DNA of 64,000 nucleotides. Source: Anisus vortex (taxonomy: Eukaryota > Mollusca > Gastropoda > Planorbidae). The notes beneath the pieces were generated by a model, which was not told where the DNA came from, did not search any database, and saw nothing but the letters and a program-made list of their open reading frames with translations. Location: the NCBI GenBank assembly GCA_949126835.1, contig OX421506.1:15809447-15873446 (forward strand), read 5' to 3'. This document shows positions 1 to 11,292 of the stretch, piece after piece; position 1 is the stretch's first letter; every line of letters starts with the position of its first letter. Made by a program: the position numbers and the translations under genes.

Positions 1-118
1 ACCTTCAAAACATAATTTCCGTAGGAGGTAGCTCATGTTAAATTTAAAACATACACTTTCCGAAGAAGGTAACTCATGTTAAATTTACAACGCACAATTT
101 CAAAGGGAGGTAATATTT
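1..118. repeat. short direct repeats, ~41-bp period
   Basis: Three degenerate units start around positions 27, 68 and 109, each with a GGTA(G/A)CTCATGTTAAATTT-like core. The array runs off the left edge of the window, so its full length is unknown. No coding potential is seen. Confidence 0.6.
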
Positions 119-771
119 TTTTATAAAAACATCTCAATTTTCAACATTTGAAATTTATTTTTTTACATTACTGAAATTGAGCCGCTCAATAAAACCGCGA
201 TTTTCGTATTCAGGATAAAAAGATCTTTAAAGTAATATATGGGTCTTAGAAAAATTCCGTGAGGCAGTTAAACCAAAGTTTAGCCGTTTTAAATGCTGTG
301 TTGGCATGTTGAAAGAAATAAGTTGGTCTTTTATTGCACTTTGGGCACGCGGTATCAAAAGGTTCGCCATCACTGGTCTATAGTCTAAATCTGGTTGTGG
401 CTGTTGTGGATAGAGCTTTAGCAGTAGGCCTATGTAATAAGTCTACATCTGGTTATGGATATAGTTTTACCAACCTGTAGCTGTAGTTAGGCTACATGTT
501 GGCCTATAGGACTTGGGGACATTGTCACAATGTCAAGCGGGGTGTGGTAACAAGATGGAGTAGTTGAGTGTCAGAGATTGTCACCGCACTTGAGCAACTC
601 GCGAAAAATGCAAAAAGATCAGATAGATGCATTTAGGAGGGGGGCATATGCCCGGGGCGGCCCTTCCAGGGGCGGGGGCGGCAAATGTAGTCTAAATATA
701 GCATATATAGCACTAAACAAGCCGTTACAGTATGCAAGGGAGCGGCGCTGAAACTTTTGCTCTGGGGCGCC
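119..771. other. intergenic, no gene seen
   Basis: AT-rich sequence with no convincing ORF. A G/C-rich patch near 640-690 and another near 740-770 resemble eroded DNA-transposon ends, but no paired inverted repeats could be defined. Confidence 0.4.
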
Positions 772-1840
772 CAGGGCCGGATTTACCTATACGCTAAACA
801 AGCTATAGCTTAGGGCCCCCACTTTCTTTGGGGCCCCCAAACAAAATTGTTCGAGTGAACAATTTTCATTTATACTTAAATATAAGCTTACTGCAGCATT
901 ATTATATATAAATATATATATATAAACGGCTGTTCTGGAAACATGTTCTTGAACGAGTTTTTGCAGTCATAATTAAGCTTACTATGGCAGAGCGTGGTCT
1001 ACCTTTAAGGGGAGATAAGCAATTATTTTTTTCTCCTCACAATTGACATTTCCTAGATTACTCGAACTTATAGAAAAATTTGATCTTTTTCTAGCAAGCC
1101 ATATAAGAACATTGAGAATAAAGGATCATGTGTCACATCTTATCTTTCTAAAACAATATAAGTTGAATTCATCCAAATAATGGCACACGAAGTAAGAGAC
1201 TCAATCTTGGATGATTTTAGAACTGCAGGGTAGTTCAGGTTATCTGTAGATTCCACTCCTGACTGGTTATTGTGAGGTATGTTTCACTAAATGATGGGTT
1301 TCCAATTAGACGTGTTCTAGCTTTCCTAAAAATAGGTAGCCACACAGGGGAAAGTACGGCTAAGATGGTGCACAACTACCTTAAAAATGAGTGCAAAATA
1401 GATTTTAATTTTAGTAAGTGTCGAGGCCAGTCATATGATATGACTGGCAAATACAAGGGTATGCAATATATAATATTGAAGATTAACAAGTATGCTATGT
1501 ATAATCCATGTGCTGGTTATTCCCTGAATCATGTTGGTAGAGCAGCAGTTGACTGTTGTTTAGATGCAGTAAACTTTTTTTGGGCAGTACTGTTGTCATT
1601 CTTCAAAGAGGATTCGAAAGTTCCAAAGTCTTTGTCAAAGACAAGATGGGAAGGACATTCAATATCCACAAGTTCAACACTTGATAGTTATGATGGAATA
1701 ATTTCTGCATTGCACCAGCTGCATATTGATACGCCTACTGCAGAGAAAGCAAAACAAGAAATCAAGCCATATTTGGCACTGCTTATAAAGGGCCCCATAT
1801 ATCAAATAGCTTAGGGCCCCATCAAGTCTAAATCCGGCTA
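772..1840 (+). mobile_element. hAT-like transposon relic (ZMYM1-type)
   Basis: The left end reads CAGGGCCGGATTTA and the right end carries the inverted counterpart TAAATCCGGC near 1829-1838, the arrangement expected of hAT terminal inverted repeats. Between them lies a transposase fragment (separate entry). The outermost bases of the right end do not match, so that terminus is eroded or truncated. No clear 8-bp target duplication was found. The ends are assigned by eye. Confidence 0.6.
1272..1814 (+). pseudogene. hAT transposase fragment, ZMYM1-like
   Basis: A 180-residue open frame contains SHTGES, then CRGQSYDMTGKYKGMQ, then a YNPCAGYSLNHVGRAAVDCC stretch, then SKTRWEGH. This order matches the central RNase-H-like region of hAT transposases annotated as zinc finger MYM-type protein 1-like (from memory of the family). 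The BED/TTF zinc finger at the N-terminus and the C-terminal dimerisation part are missing. The spacing between the VDCC and TRW blocks looks shorter than in intact relatives, suggesting an internal deletion. It is therefore called a relic rather than a host gene. The stop lies just inside the right terminal repeat of the enclosing element. Confidence 0.65.
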
Positions 1841-1997
1841 CATCTGGCTATTATAAAGATTAAAACCATTGACATTTTTGTTAAGTTTGATATCAAACTG
1901 ATATGGATTACCATAAAGATAAATGAACATTTCTGAGAGAGAAAAACTACAATTTTGAACAATTGCAAACAAAGAAGATAATATTTTATAGCTTCCA

Positions 1998-2245
1998 TTA
2001 GCCTAGTTTTCTTCTTCTTCTTCATCTTCTTCATATTAGGCCTACTGTGGAGATCCCGTTAGGACCGAGGAAAGAGTCCACAATTTAACTAATCATAAAA
2101 TAAAAAAAACATCACAAACAACAATTATAAACAGATGACAGAGTGTCACTTTAGGTTTTTAGACCAGCCCTTCAGTGACAATTTAAAAGCCGGCACAGTA
2201 GGGGCAGTGATGGAGGCCTGATCCAGGGCCTACTCGTAGCTTGAC
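1998..2245 (-). mobile_element. LINE 3' end with (GAA)n tail
   Basis: Read on the minus strand this is the extreme 3' part of the non-LTR element also present at 3645-4508 and 61521-62475. It ends in the same GAA-rich tail, seen here as CTT repeats at 2009-2033. Only untranslated sequence and the last codons are retained, which is normal for a 5'-truncated copy. Confidence 0.65.
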
Positions 2246-3644
2246 CGAGTCATGCATAGGCCTATCTCCCCGTTGCACTTTTAATAAACAATAATGCTTG
2301 TGTTTGTCAAATGCAACTTAGGCCTATATTTAATGTAGGCCTTTTAGTATGGAACACTGTTAAAAAGGTTGCCGACCACTTTTCTAACGTATAGCCTACA
2401 ATACTTGAATGCAGCTTGAAATGTGTTTTGTTTAAGTGACATGTTTTAACTGTTGCTTATCACATTCTATTTTAATTTTTTAACTTCCAAGAGAGTTAGA
2501 CTAAATAAATAGCAGAGACATTTTTTTTGCTAAAAAAATATATAATCGTGACAAGGATTTGCATAAGTTGAATATATGGCTGTCTGTTTGTGAAAGTCAT
2601 GCATCGCTACGCAGCTAAGTGCTTGGGTTTCCCCCCCAAAAAATGAATCTCCGGATTAAAAGACGACCGCTTACATAGTGTGATAAGAATAGAATCCTTT
2701 TAATAAATTAATCGTTGTTTTTCAATGTCAATTTACGTGAGATCGTATCTCTGTAATAGTGTAGGAATTCTAAGTTTTGTAAATCAATACCGGATTTTGG
2801 TTTGTTGGTTGGAAGTTGGAAGGTAATCATTACTTCAAGTAGAAGACCCTTTTTTTTTTGGTTCTAATGGACATATTTTAAATAAATAATGTTGGATTCG
2901 CACAAAACAATTTCTGAAATTCCTTGCTAACACAATTTAGTCTTAGTTATTGTGTTTCTTATGTTTCCAAATACTAACTAGCCTATGTCTTGCGATAAAA
3001 ACAACATCAAACAGATTGTTAGGTTACGGTTACAATTAATATGAATCTTTTTACTTGTCGGCTCATACTCTTTGATGTACGCAATGGTGAGACGCAAACC
3101 AGCCCTACCCTGTGACCCTGAACAATGCGGCTAAACAACGCATCTGTGCTTTAGGCCTATTATTAACGGCACTGTTAAATACACATTCTTTTGATTTGTG
3201 CTACGCGAAACCTTTCAATAGATTTTTTTTTACAAGTTACAATACTCTTCAAATGCTTCTTAATATTATGGTCAACGATAATCGGTAATTTGATTATCAC
3301 TATGGAAAAATTCAAAGCTATTAGAGATCTATCAGTTTTAATCAATTAGCCCAGATTTTTTTAAGTTCCAAAGAATAGTATGGTAAAGAGTACAAAATCA
3401 TATTGTATTAACAGAAATCAAGTTAATCAACCCATTGAATGCCCTGCAAATACTAATTAAGTTTGAAGCATTTTTCAAATTTTCTACAAAACTACGCACA
3501 ATTGGCTTTTCCGAGATGTGACTTGTGACATTGCGCGGGGGGGGGGGGGGGGGGGAGAAGGGGAAACCGAAATCCTGTTTTAAACCGGTTTTATAGAATC
3601 GAAAACCGGTTTTAGGAAAAAAAACGGTTTTAACTCATCCCTAG
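2246..3644. other. intergenic, no gene seen
   Basis: No supported gene. A homopolymer run of about 24 G lies at 3533-3556. Just after it, 3557-3640 has three AACCGG/CGGTTTT-type inverted words. They look like an eroded palindromic repeat but could not be assigned to a family. Confidence 0.4.
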
Positions 3645-4508
3645 TTAGGACACAATTTAACTACACATAAAATAAAACACATCACAAACAACAATTAAAA
3701 ACAGATGACAGAGTGTCACTTTAAGTTTTTAGTCCAGCTTTTCAGTGAAGATTTGAAAGCCGGCACAGTAGAGGCATTGATGGAGGCCTGGTCCAGGGTG
3801 TTCCACAGCCTAATTGCTGACGAAAAAAAAAAGAATATTTGTAGACGTCGCTGTGTGCGTGTGGGACACGCAGTTTGATCTGATGACCTCGGGTAGAGCG
3901 GGATACCTGTTGGATGCGACCTGGCTGCGTAGATATTTCCACGTGTTGGAGTTTGGCCACCAAAGCAGAGGTGCTTGTTTTAAGGCCGTAGTCCTGTAAG
4001 ATACGACGTGCCGCTAGACGTTGGGTTTTGTCCAACTTAGATATCATGTGTTGTTGATGTGGATCCCACAGAGTCGATGCGTACTCCAGGGTGTGACGAG
4101 CTAAACTTTTATAACAATTGGTCTGGATCCAGGTGGAGCATCCCTTGAGGTTCCTACGGACGAAGGCGCAAGCTCTGTTTGCTTTGGCAGCAATGGATCG
4201 GACATGTGTGCTCCAGTGGATTTTTTTGTGTGATATTCACTTTAAGGTACTTGGCATCTGATACCCTCTCAAGAGTGTGACCATGCAAGGCATAGCTGGT
4301 GGGGATCATAATCCTCTTTCTTGAAATAGAACACACGTTGAACGCCATTTGCCATTTCGATTCCCAGGTCTCCAACTTAGATATAATGCATCATTTGGGC
4401 TCTCGATGTGAGAATACAGGATGGTATCATTAGCAAAAAGTCTAACCCTGGCATGGATCCCGTCTCCTAGGTCACTGATGTAGATCAAGAACAGTGTGAG
4501 CCCATGCA
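3645..4508 (-). pseudogene. non-LTR retrotransposon RT fragment
   Basis: Minus-strand reading frames, broken by several frameshifts, carry pieces of the C-terminal half of a LINE reverse transcriptase. The series starts with a YISDLGDGIHARVRLF block leading into the palm motif. It continues with ESKWQMAFNV and LERVSDAKYLKVNIT, and ends with LDKTQRLAARRILQDY. The FADD catalytic motif reads FAND here, so the active site is mutated. The copy at 61521-62475 (plus strand) is less damaged and has FADD. This copy extends about 30 codons further upstream than that one. A jockey/CR1-type clade is likely, but phylogeny was not done. Confidence 0.8.
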
Positions 4509-4739
4509 CCGAACATTTAAAATTATTTTTTATAGGACAATTAGTTTAACTCCTTAGCAAGACAAAGGCCAAAAGCAAAGGAAATTTGTTGAGAAAATCG
4601 TTAAAGTTTTTTTTATATTTAATACTAAATTAACTTGTTTGTTATTACCATCCATTTTATTTGCATTTATATCAAACACAATATTTTATTAATAAAATTT
4701 CACATTTATGGTAATTATTGAGTAAACATTATCATTTGG

Positions 4740-6178
4740 TTGGCAAGACGAGGTTAGGGTTATTATTAATTATATTTTTTATCTCAATTTAACTGAGATG
4801 TCCTTTTATTTGTTATATTAATAATGGAATGAGTTCTGCGTTATTCTTACTCGGAATAAATATGTTTAAATCATACAAACTGGGTAGTTAATGTAATGTT
4901 TACAAATATAGGCTACATATACATTTCTTAGTTATTTATTCTTTTATAAAATAACTTATTAAAAATATTAGCGCGAAACAAACGTGTTATAATTATCCAC
5001 TTTAAATTATAAACCAATGTTCACATTTGAACATTTGATTCAATAGGGCTAGTGATGCCAAACAAGTTAAGTTTTATAGTATAACAAATATTACTGACTA
5101 GTTATTATTTATTTATATAAATGCAACATAATAATCTTCATTACAGGATTTAATTATTAGAGAATTGAAATTAATTCACGTTAAATAATTGTAAATAAAC
5201 ATTTCCTGCATTAATTGTTTGTCCATTTAAGGAGTATATCTCTAAATTATTAATAATTACCGAACTTACATAATATAGTGCTATTAAATAGTTCTTTTAT
5301 ATTTATTAAATTAATAATACAAATACAATTTGTTTTAGAATTACTTATATTTATGTTTAATTAAAGAAGCTTAGCATAAAAACACTTTTAAATGTAATTA
5401 GTCTGTATCAATTAGGCTAATGAACGCCTTGTTTTGAATGCTCTTTGCTAATTGTATAATGTTAAATACATATTTAATGACTTCTGAGTGGTCAAGTGTA
5501 GGTGACCTCCTTATTTGGTTAAAACAGTTTTCATGTGCGATGAAATTTGTTGTTGTAAATGTGTATGTTGAACCAAAAGATGAAAGTATAAGAGCGAATA
5601 CCTAGCAGTTTAGAATAGCAGATTGACTTTCCTAAGCAGCTTCCTTCCAGATCTTTTCCACAAATGGGCACATTTGGATGCCCATTTTTTAAACCTTTGA
5701 AATTCAACTTGCTGAATTTTAGAATCGCCAACATCCCTACACTTAAAAAAAATATTTACATCTAAGAAGGTTGTCTTGACATCAAACCAATTATGCTTGA
5801 TGTGGTATAAAAATGGTTAGAAAACGCCGCTTTGAGTGCTTCGATGTACTTCTGAAAAAGCCCATCTATCTATCTTAATATTTGCCCTAATATAGAGATG
5901 TACAGGTAGGTAAATTTTAATGTATTAAAATTGTTTTTACGCCAAGATCTATCCAGTTTCAATGCAAATTTATTCCAATGGTCCTTGTAAATGCAAGTTC
6001 AACTCACCGAAATGTGTCGCTATGTCATTCAGAAACATCGGCTTTAACAGTCAGTTTTTCCTCATTCAGAACAGGAATTGGTTTTTTCATCAATAAAAAA
6101 CAACTCAAGGTCTCTCATGTGCCATTGAAAACCTACAAGCGTGCCAAGTTTAGCACGCATGCCTTAGGTTGCCGAGCC
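4740..6178 (-). mobile_element. element E, copy 1 (hAT-like, non-coding)
   Basis: On the minus strand this matches, block by block, 60012-62890 of the plus strand. Shared blocks include the terminal TCGGCAACC-like end near 6178, a single 36-bp unit at about 6020-6055, the block around 5840-5880, and blocks near 4870-4905 and 5400-5530. The end with CAGTGGTCGG in copy 2 suggests the hAT superfamily. An 88-residue open frame at 5978-6244 lies in it but has no recognisable domain and is not annotated as a gene. Confidence 0.65.
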
Positions 6179-6249
6179 CGCATTAAAGTGCCTTCAGCGG
6201 GGTCTGCCGGGTATGGAACTTCGAAAATTTGTTTTTGTTCATAATTGTT

Positions 6250-7100
6250 ATAGCCCAACCAAGAATTTTATTTTATAACCTTTGATTGATGACTGTCAAA
6301 TGTAAATAAAACAGTTGAATGAAAAGTAACAATGGCTTTCCATTATAGATTATTGATTAGAAATATAAATTATTATTAGAAAAGTTACATAACACACAGA
6401 AGCATCACAACCATGAGATTAGTGATGCCGCAGAGGTAATGTACTCGTTTTCGTAATTAACAGTCTGAAAATGCACAAAAACAACTACACTGCCAATTAA
6501 ACAACTCAGCTCCCTCACGACTTACGATTCACGAACTGACTGGATGTCAACAATATTCACAGAAAACGTGATAATAATTCTATATGATAATGTCACGTAG
6601 GCCCAGTGACTTTACTAGGTTAAATGGCGCCTGGGGCAGCTAATGAGGTCCCCTCTAATTACGCTACTATATAGGCCTGATATTTATAGACAAAAAAAAA
6701 TCCGTTTAATTTTTTATGCTAACATTTGTCAAACGCATTTTTGTAGGTAAAAACTGAAATTCTCTATCAAATGAGATTTGACCAAATATATAGTCTATCT
6801 ATAATTTAGGCCAGGTATCATACTAATTAAGTTATTTTATTATAGATAAACGTAAAAGAAAGCTTGCTGTTTGTGATTTAAAATGATAATGTTAACTGAA
6901 TGATGATAGAACATTTAAACCAGGGGGGTCTCAATCACGTGGGCCACAAGAGCAACGGGTGCATTCACGACGTGTGATTTTATCATATTTATAAAACCAA
7001 AAAATGACATTTTGTGTTTTTAGCCGCCATAACATATAAACTTGTACTTAATAGAAACTTTTGCTATAAATTAGTATAAGAAACATTTAGCCTTCTTACT
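6250..7100. other. intergenic, eroded transposon ends
   Basis: No gene seen. A CAGGGGGGTCTCAA-like word near 6921 and a CAGTGAC...GGGGCAGC patch near 6611-6645 resemble single hAT ends without partners. The rest is AT-rich. Confidence 0.35.
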
Positions 7101-7101
7101 A

Positions 7102-7574
7102 TCTTAATGCTATATGCTGAGCTCGCTGAAGGCAAGAGAGCTACTGGCCGTCCCCCAACTTAGGTTCAAGGACGTCTGCAAGCGCTACCGAAAGGCTATA
7201 GATGCAGTGGTCGGAAACTTAGGTTCAAGGACGTCTGCAAGCGCTACCGAAAGGCTATAGATGTAGTGGTCGGAAACTGGGATAACCTGGCTCAGAACAG
7301 AAGTATGCCTAGTTGGAGAAGTACCCTACACACCGGTACAATTGTTGCAGAGGGCATACTTCACCATATCGAGGAGGCCAAAAGAGCAGCGAGGAAAAGT
7401 AAAGAACATAGGCTGCCCCTGACATACTCCAACGGTCCTGCTTTCAAGTGCCAGAGATGCGACAGAGCCTGTCTCTCAAGGATAGGTCTCCACAGACAAT
7501 ACTGCAATTCTGCAAGGCTGGCCAAATCACAAGAGCGCAAATCTAATCGTCTTCCGAGACTACGGAGCCAATGA
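7102..7574 (+). pseudogene. LINE ORF2 C-terminal zinc-knuckle fragment
   Basis: The frame reads RFKDVCKRYRKAID, then WDNLAQNR and SWRSTLHTGT. It then gives a zinc-finger-like CQRCDRACLSRIGLHRQYC and stops at 7574. This is the typical C-terminal tail of endonuclease/reverse-transcriptase polyproteins of invertebrate LINEs (family knowledge). A 59-bp tandem duplication (about 7161-7219 and 7220-7278) shifts the frame because 59 is not a multiple of three. No upstream RT remains. Confidence 0.65.
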
Positions 7575-8157
7575 TGATGAATGATCAGGGTAATTACATT
7601 CTCTTTACACATTAGTTAAAACAAACAACTAATTGAAACCAAGAACACAAAGTCAATAGACTTTTATTCTATAATAAACGACGACAGCTGATGATTCTTC
7701 GGTGTGCCTAGGATAAGAGTATGGAACTATTTATCTCTTCAGACTTGAGTTTCCCAATTGCCAGGTCGCGTCCCGGCGCAGGGTCACAAAAACTTTTTTG
7801 AAATACGTTACTTATAAGGCTAGTGAAGACAATAAAAATGTTGGTTTATTATATCTCACAATAGTGTGCCCAAGTAAGATTTCTAATTTATACAGCGTAC
7901 CAAATTAAGAGCCTAACATATAAAATTCTTGTAAAAAAGACATGAATTGCCATTTTGTGGGATCTTTCACGTGCCGTTGAAAATCGCTCTGCGTGCCACG
8001 TCTGGTACGTGTATCGTAGGCTAGTGGGTCATAAATCTATAGGCTATATGTAAAGTAGACTATGTGTGTGTTCAACCAATCAATATTAGTTAATTTAAAG
8101 ACACGTGACCTTATTGTCTCATAATTTTTCGTTTGCGATTTCATTTCGGAATTGTGT
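7575..8157. other. intergenic, no gene seen
   Basis: AT-rich with no ORF of note. Positions 7960-8030 weakly resemble the outer end of element E (CGTGCC...TTGAAAATCG...GCGTGCCACG), so this is probably an eroded solitary end of that family. Confidence 0.35.
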
Positions 8158-8535
8158 CTTCGCAAACTAAGTGGTTAACGTATCTGACTTCCATGCGAGC
8201 GACCAGGGTTTGATTCTCAAGTTAGTCTATACCTTTTTTTTTTACAATTTTTTTATATTTCAATGAATATTAATTTGAACAAATGTTATTGTAAATCTAC
8301 GAGCAACGCCGGGAGATTTAGATTTTTGTTAAATAAAAAGACTTGCCTATTTATCCCCTTTTAAAATATATTTTTAAATTATTTTCCTAAAAGTCTTCAG
8401 TAAAAAATTCTATTTTTTTTTAAATTATTAGATTCATATCTTTTTGTTCTTTGTAGATTATAAAATTGTTATCTGTAGCTTATACAGGATTGTTTTACTT
8501 TCCCCCGGGCAAATCCGGCAATTTAGCTTGTTAGA
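8158..8535 (+). mobile_element. tRNA-derived SINE, family D (near full length)
   Basis: The 5' end is tRNA-like, with an A-box-like TAAGTGGTTAACG near 8168-8180 and a B-box-like GGTTTGATTCT near 8207-8217. The body matches 56596-56925 in reverse orientation. The 3' end reads CCCGGGCAAATCCGGCAATTTAGCTTG, a diverged version of the CCGGGCAACGCCGGGCA tail of the family. Confidence 0.6.
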
Positions 8536-9904
8536 AATATAAAAATAACTGAATAACGAAAAAAACAAAACATCAACAGGAAGTTCACAAAGCGTTAGAT
8601 GTTACATCCTGGACTAAACTTGTCAATAAAATGTTACTTAATGTTATATAAAGGAATGCTTTGATCACGATTTGACAATGACTTATTATGACTCACTGGT
8701 TTAAAAAAAATACTTGCTTTTTATTCTGAGCAGATAAAGGACCGACAAAATGGTGCGCCATGTAATACGGGGCCACATCCTAAATCATTCAAAAGTTTTA
8801 AAAAAATTAATCAAATTTGAAAGCTGTGTATATGTTTCCCATACAAGGGCGCGTGCAAAATCTAGCAGAGACCTGATATTCAGCTATTGATACATTTATA
8901 ATTGAACAGGGTGCCGCAGTTTAGCTTGCTCAGTTATAGAACCGGTCCTGATTGTAAAACTATTTTGATACTAGTTATTATGCCCGTCAAAATGACGTAG
9001 AAACGAATGATTACAATGTGTTTTGTTAAAACAGAAATGAAAAATAACATACAATATTACAATAAAAACTGTAGTATAAAAGTTTCTTTCGGTATTTAGT
9101 TTAAGTTCTTTTTTTCTTGTTAACGGTCGACTTGTTTAAAACGTAAAAAAAAAAAACTTCGCCAAACTTAGTAGATTGATTTTAATAGTTTCCTTATATA
9201 ATCGAAGTACAATATTTTGTCTAAATATGAAAATGATAGATATATATTTTGTTGAAGGTTTATTTAAAAGGGGGTTAAAGTCATAATAATATAGGCCTAT
9301 TATTGTTACAAAAAATAGTATCTCAGTTTTTGAAAAAAACAACACTAAAACACAAAGCAAGAAGACATTCTAAATTAATTCAAGATATCGATATTTTCAG
9401 GGTCAAGTACACGTGAAAAGTTTATGGCCAACAAGGCTTTGGCATCATCTCCGTAATTGAGTAATACGCTCGGATAGACAGTCATTTTTGGTGGAGGGAA
9501 AACCTTAAAAGTCAAACAACAACGAAATATGAAGTTAACGACAGAAATCTGTAGATAGTAGCCGAAATAAGCGTTGCTTGAAAAGCCTCTGTCGACTTGC
9601 TAACGACTTGTGGTCAAACAAGTTTTTCTGTCTCACTACTAGAAAGAAGAATACCGTCAGAGAAAGTAGTAAACCTGTTCCTGCCTTTCGACTCAGAAAA
9701 ACATAGGAGGAAAATTGCAAACTGACATAGATGTTAACGACTACATAATGCACAGTCGCAAAAGCTATTGATTATTTGTGTGATTATATCCATTATGCAA
9801 CTTTCAATTCTTTACATAAAACTTCGCAAACTTGTGTGGCTTTCTTTCTGACTGGCAAAATCTTCTGAAGGCCAATACAGTTTTAGCTATATTCCAAAGT
9901 TTTG
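8536..9904. other. intergenic, no gene seen
   Basis: AT-rich DNA. Short open frames here have no recognisable domains or codon structure. Confidence 0.4.
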
Positions 9905-10300
9905 ATCGGAAAAATCCCATCCCTACACCCTGAAGAAATCAAGGCAATAGTCGAAAGGAATGAATCCGAAAGATGGCCTGAGCTGCAACAAAACAACTCA
10001 AAGAATGATGCTTAATTCAAACTCTCCCGCCAATTTCAACACATCATCTTACGACCAAGGACTGGTCAGAACAGGCTGAAGCAACACATGTTCCGCAAAC
10101 TACGAATCGGAGCAAGCAAAATGTGCCCCTGCGGAACAGCTCCCGAAAATGCGGAACATGTCCACCAGACCTGCAAAAACTAATCTACCCGATCAGCTAT
10201 ATGGCCCCCACGAACGACCGTCAATGACAAACTGTATGGCGGACTGGAGCAACTGACAGCCACAACGCAGTTCATCACAACTAGTAAACTTGTTGTCTGA
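9905..10300 (+). pseudogene. LINE ORF2 C-terminal (post-RT) fragment
   Basis: Around 10050-10185 the plus strand reads RPRTGQNRLKQHMFRKLRIG, followed by a Cys/His cluster MCPCGTAPENAEHVHQTC, then a stop. That RLRTGHNRL...CPCG...EH...C pattern is characteristic of the C-terminal end of mollusc LINE polyproteins (family knowledge). A continuing frame DKLYGGLEQL appears near 10225. Stops and frameshifts show it is dead. Confidence 0.7.
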
Positions 10301-10745
10301 ATCTTCCAAATAATAACTTAAATACAACCAAAAATGCATACAAAGAACTACTTCAATAAAAAAAAAAATTGAACAAGCACACAAACTATTTTTCAGTTGA
10401 ATAGGCCGGAATAGGCCTATATTATGAATCGGGGTTATGGCTTTTTGTGTGAACGTTGCAACTATTTACATGATTGTACATAATGTAGCAGTCAACAGAA
10501 AATGTGCTTCTAACGAAGCCTACACAAAATTTGGAGACTCTTAATTATATATACTTAGAAGGACTTAAAATCTTAAGTAAGCAGGCTTAAGCAGGCCTAT
10601 ATTTACTAGGGGTAACTTAAAAAAAAACGTTATATTGCATATGAAACAAATAATCCCGTTAGTTGTGAGTGCATTTATGATGGATGCATATTAAGGGTGC
10701 GGACGCACGCGTTTATAAAAATTTCACTTTGGCACTGTGTTAATT

Positions 10746-10857
10746 GTTAATGTGGCTGATTCCTATAGACTTTTAGACCAACAAATAAAATAACATTATT
10801 GTTAATGTGGCTGATTCCTATAGACTTTTAGACCAACAAATAAAATAACATTATTAT
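10746..10857. repeat. 55-bp tandem duplication
   Basis: The segment beginning GTTAATGTGGCTGATTCCTA at 10746 is repeated from 10801 almost without change. Near-identity implies a recent local duplication. Confidence 0.85.
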
Positions 10858-10978
10858 TAATCTATTGTTGTTAATCTATTTTAAAATGTAAGTGGGTGTT
10901 AAACGAAAGTTCGGCCTTAAATGTAAGAGCATTTGGCCTAACTATAAATGTATAATATAAGAAGAATATTTGTTTAAG

Positions 10979-11290
10979 CCTGGGGTCTCCAAACTACGGC
11001 CCTCGAGGCCCTCTCACCCGGCCCGCCGAAACCATTTTTATTTACCAGAAACGTCTGCTATTTTGGCATCCAGGAAACAATTTCACAATGCCCACTAATG
11101 CAGGTGTTCATGTGTAGTGTATCAATGTGTTATTAAATAATAACTGAATAAAAGAATATTAAATAAATAATTAAAAACAACATCCATGTTTGTATTCTTT
11201 TTTATTTGGACCTCGAGTGCGTGGTTGGCCCCCAAACGGCTGTTTGATAGTTATTGATGCCATCGGGCTGAAAAGTTTGGAAACCTCTGG
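10979..11290. mobile_element. hAT-like MITE, ~310 bp
   Basis: The left end CTGGGGTCTCCAAACT is the inverted counterpart of the right end AGTTTGGAAACCTCTGG. No transposase frame lies between them. The flanking 8-bp sequences match only partly, so the target duplication has decayed or the ends are off by a few bases. Confidence 0.55.
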
Positions 11291-11292
11291 TC

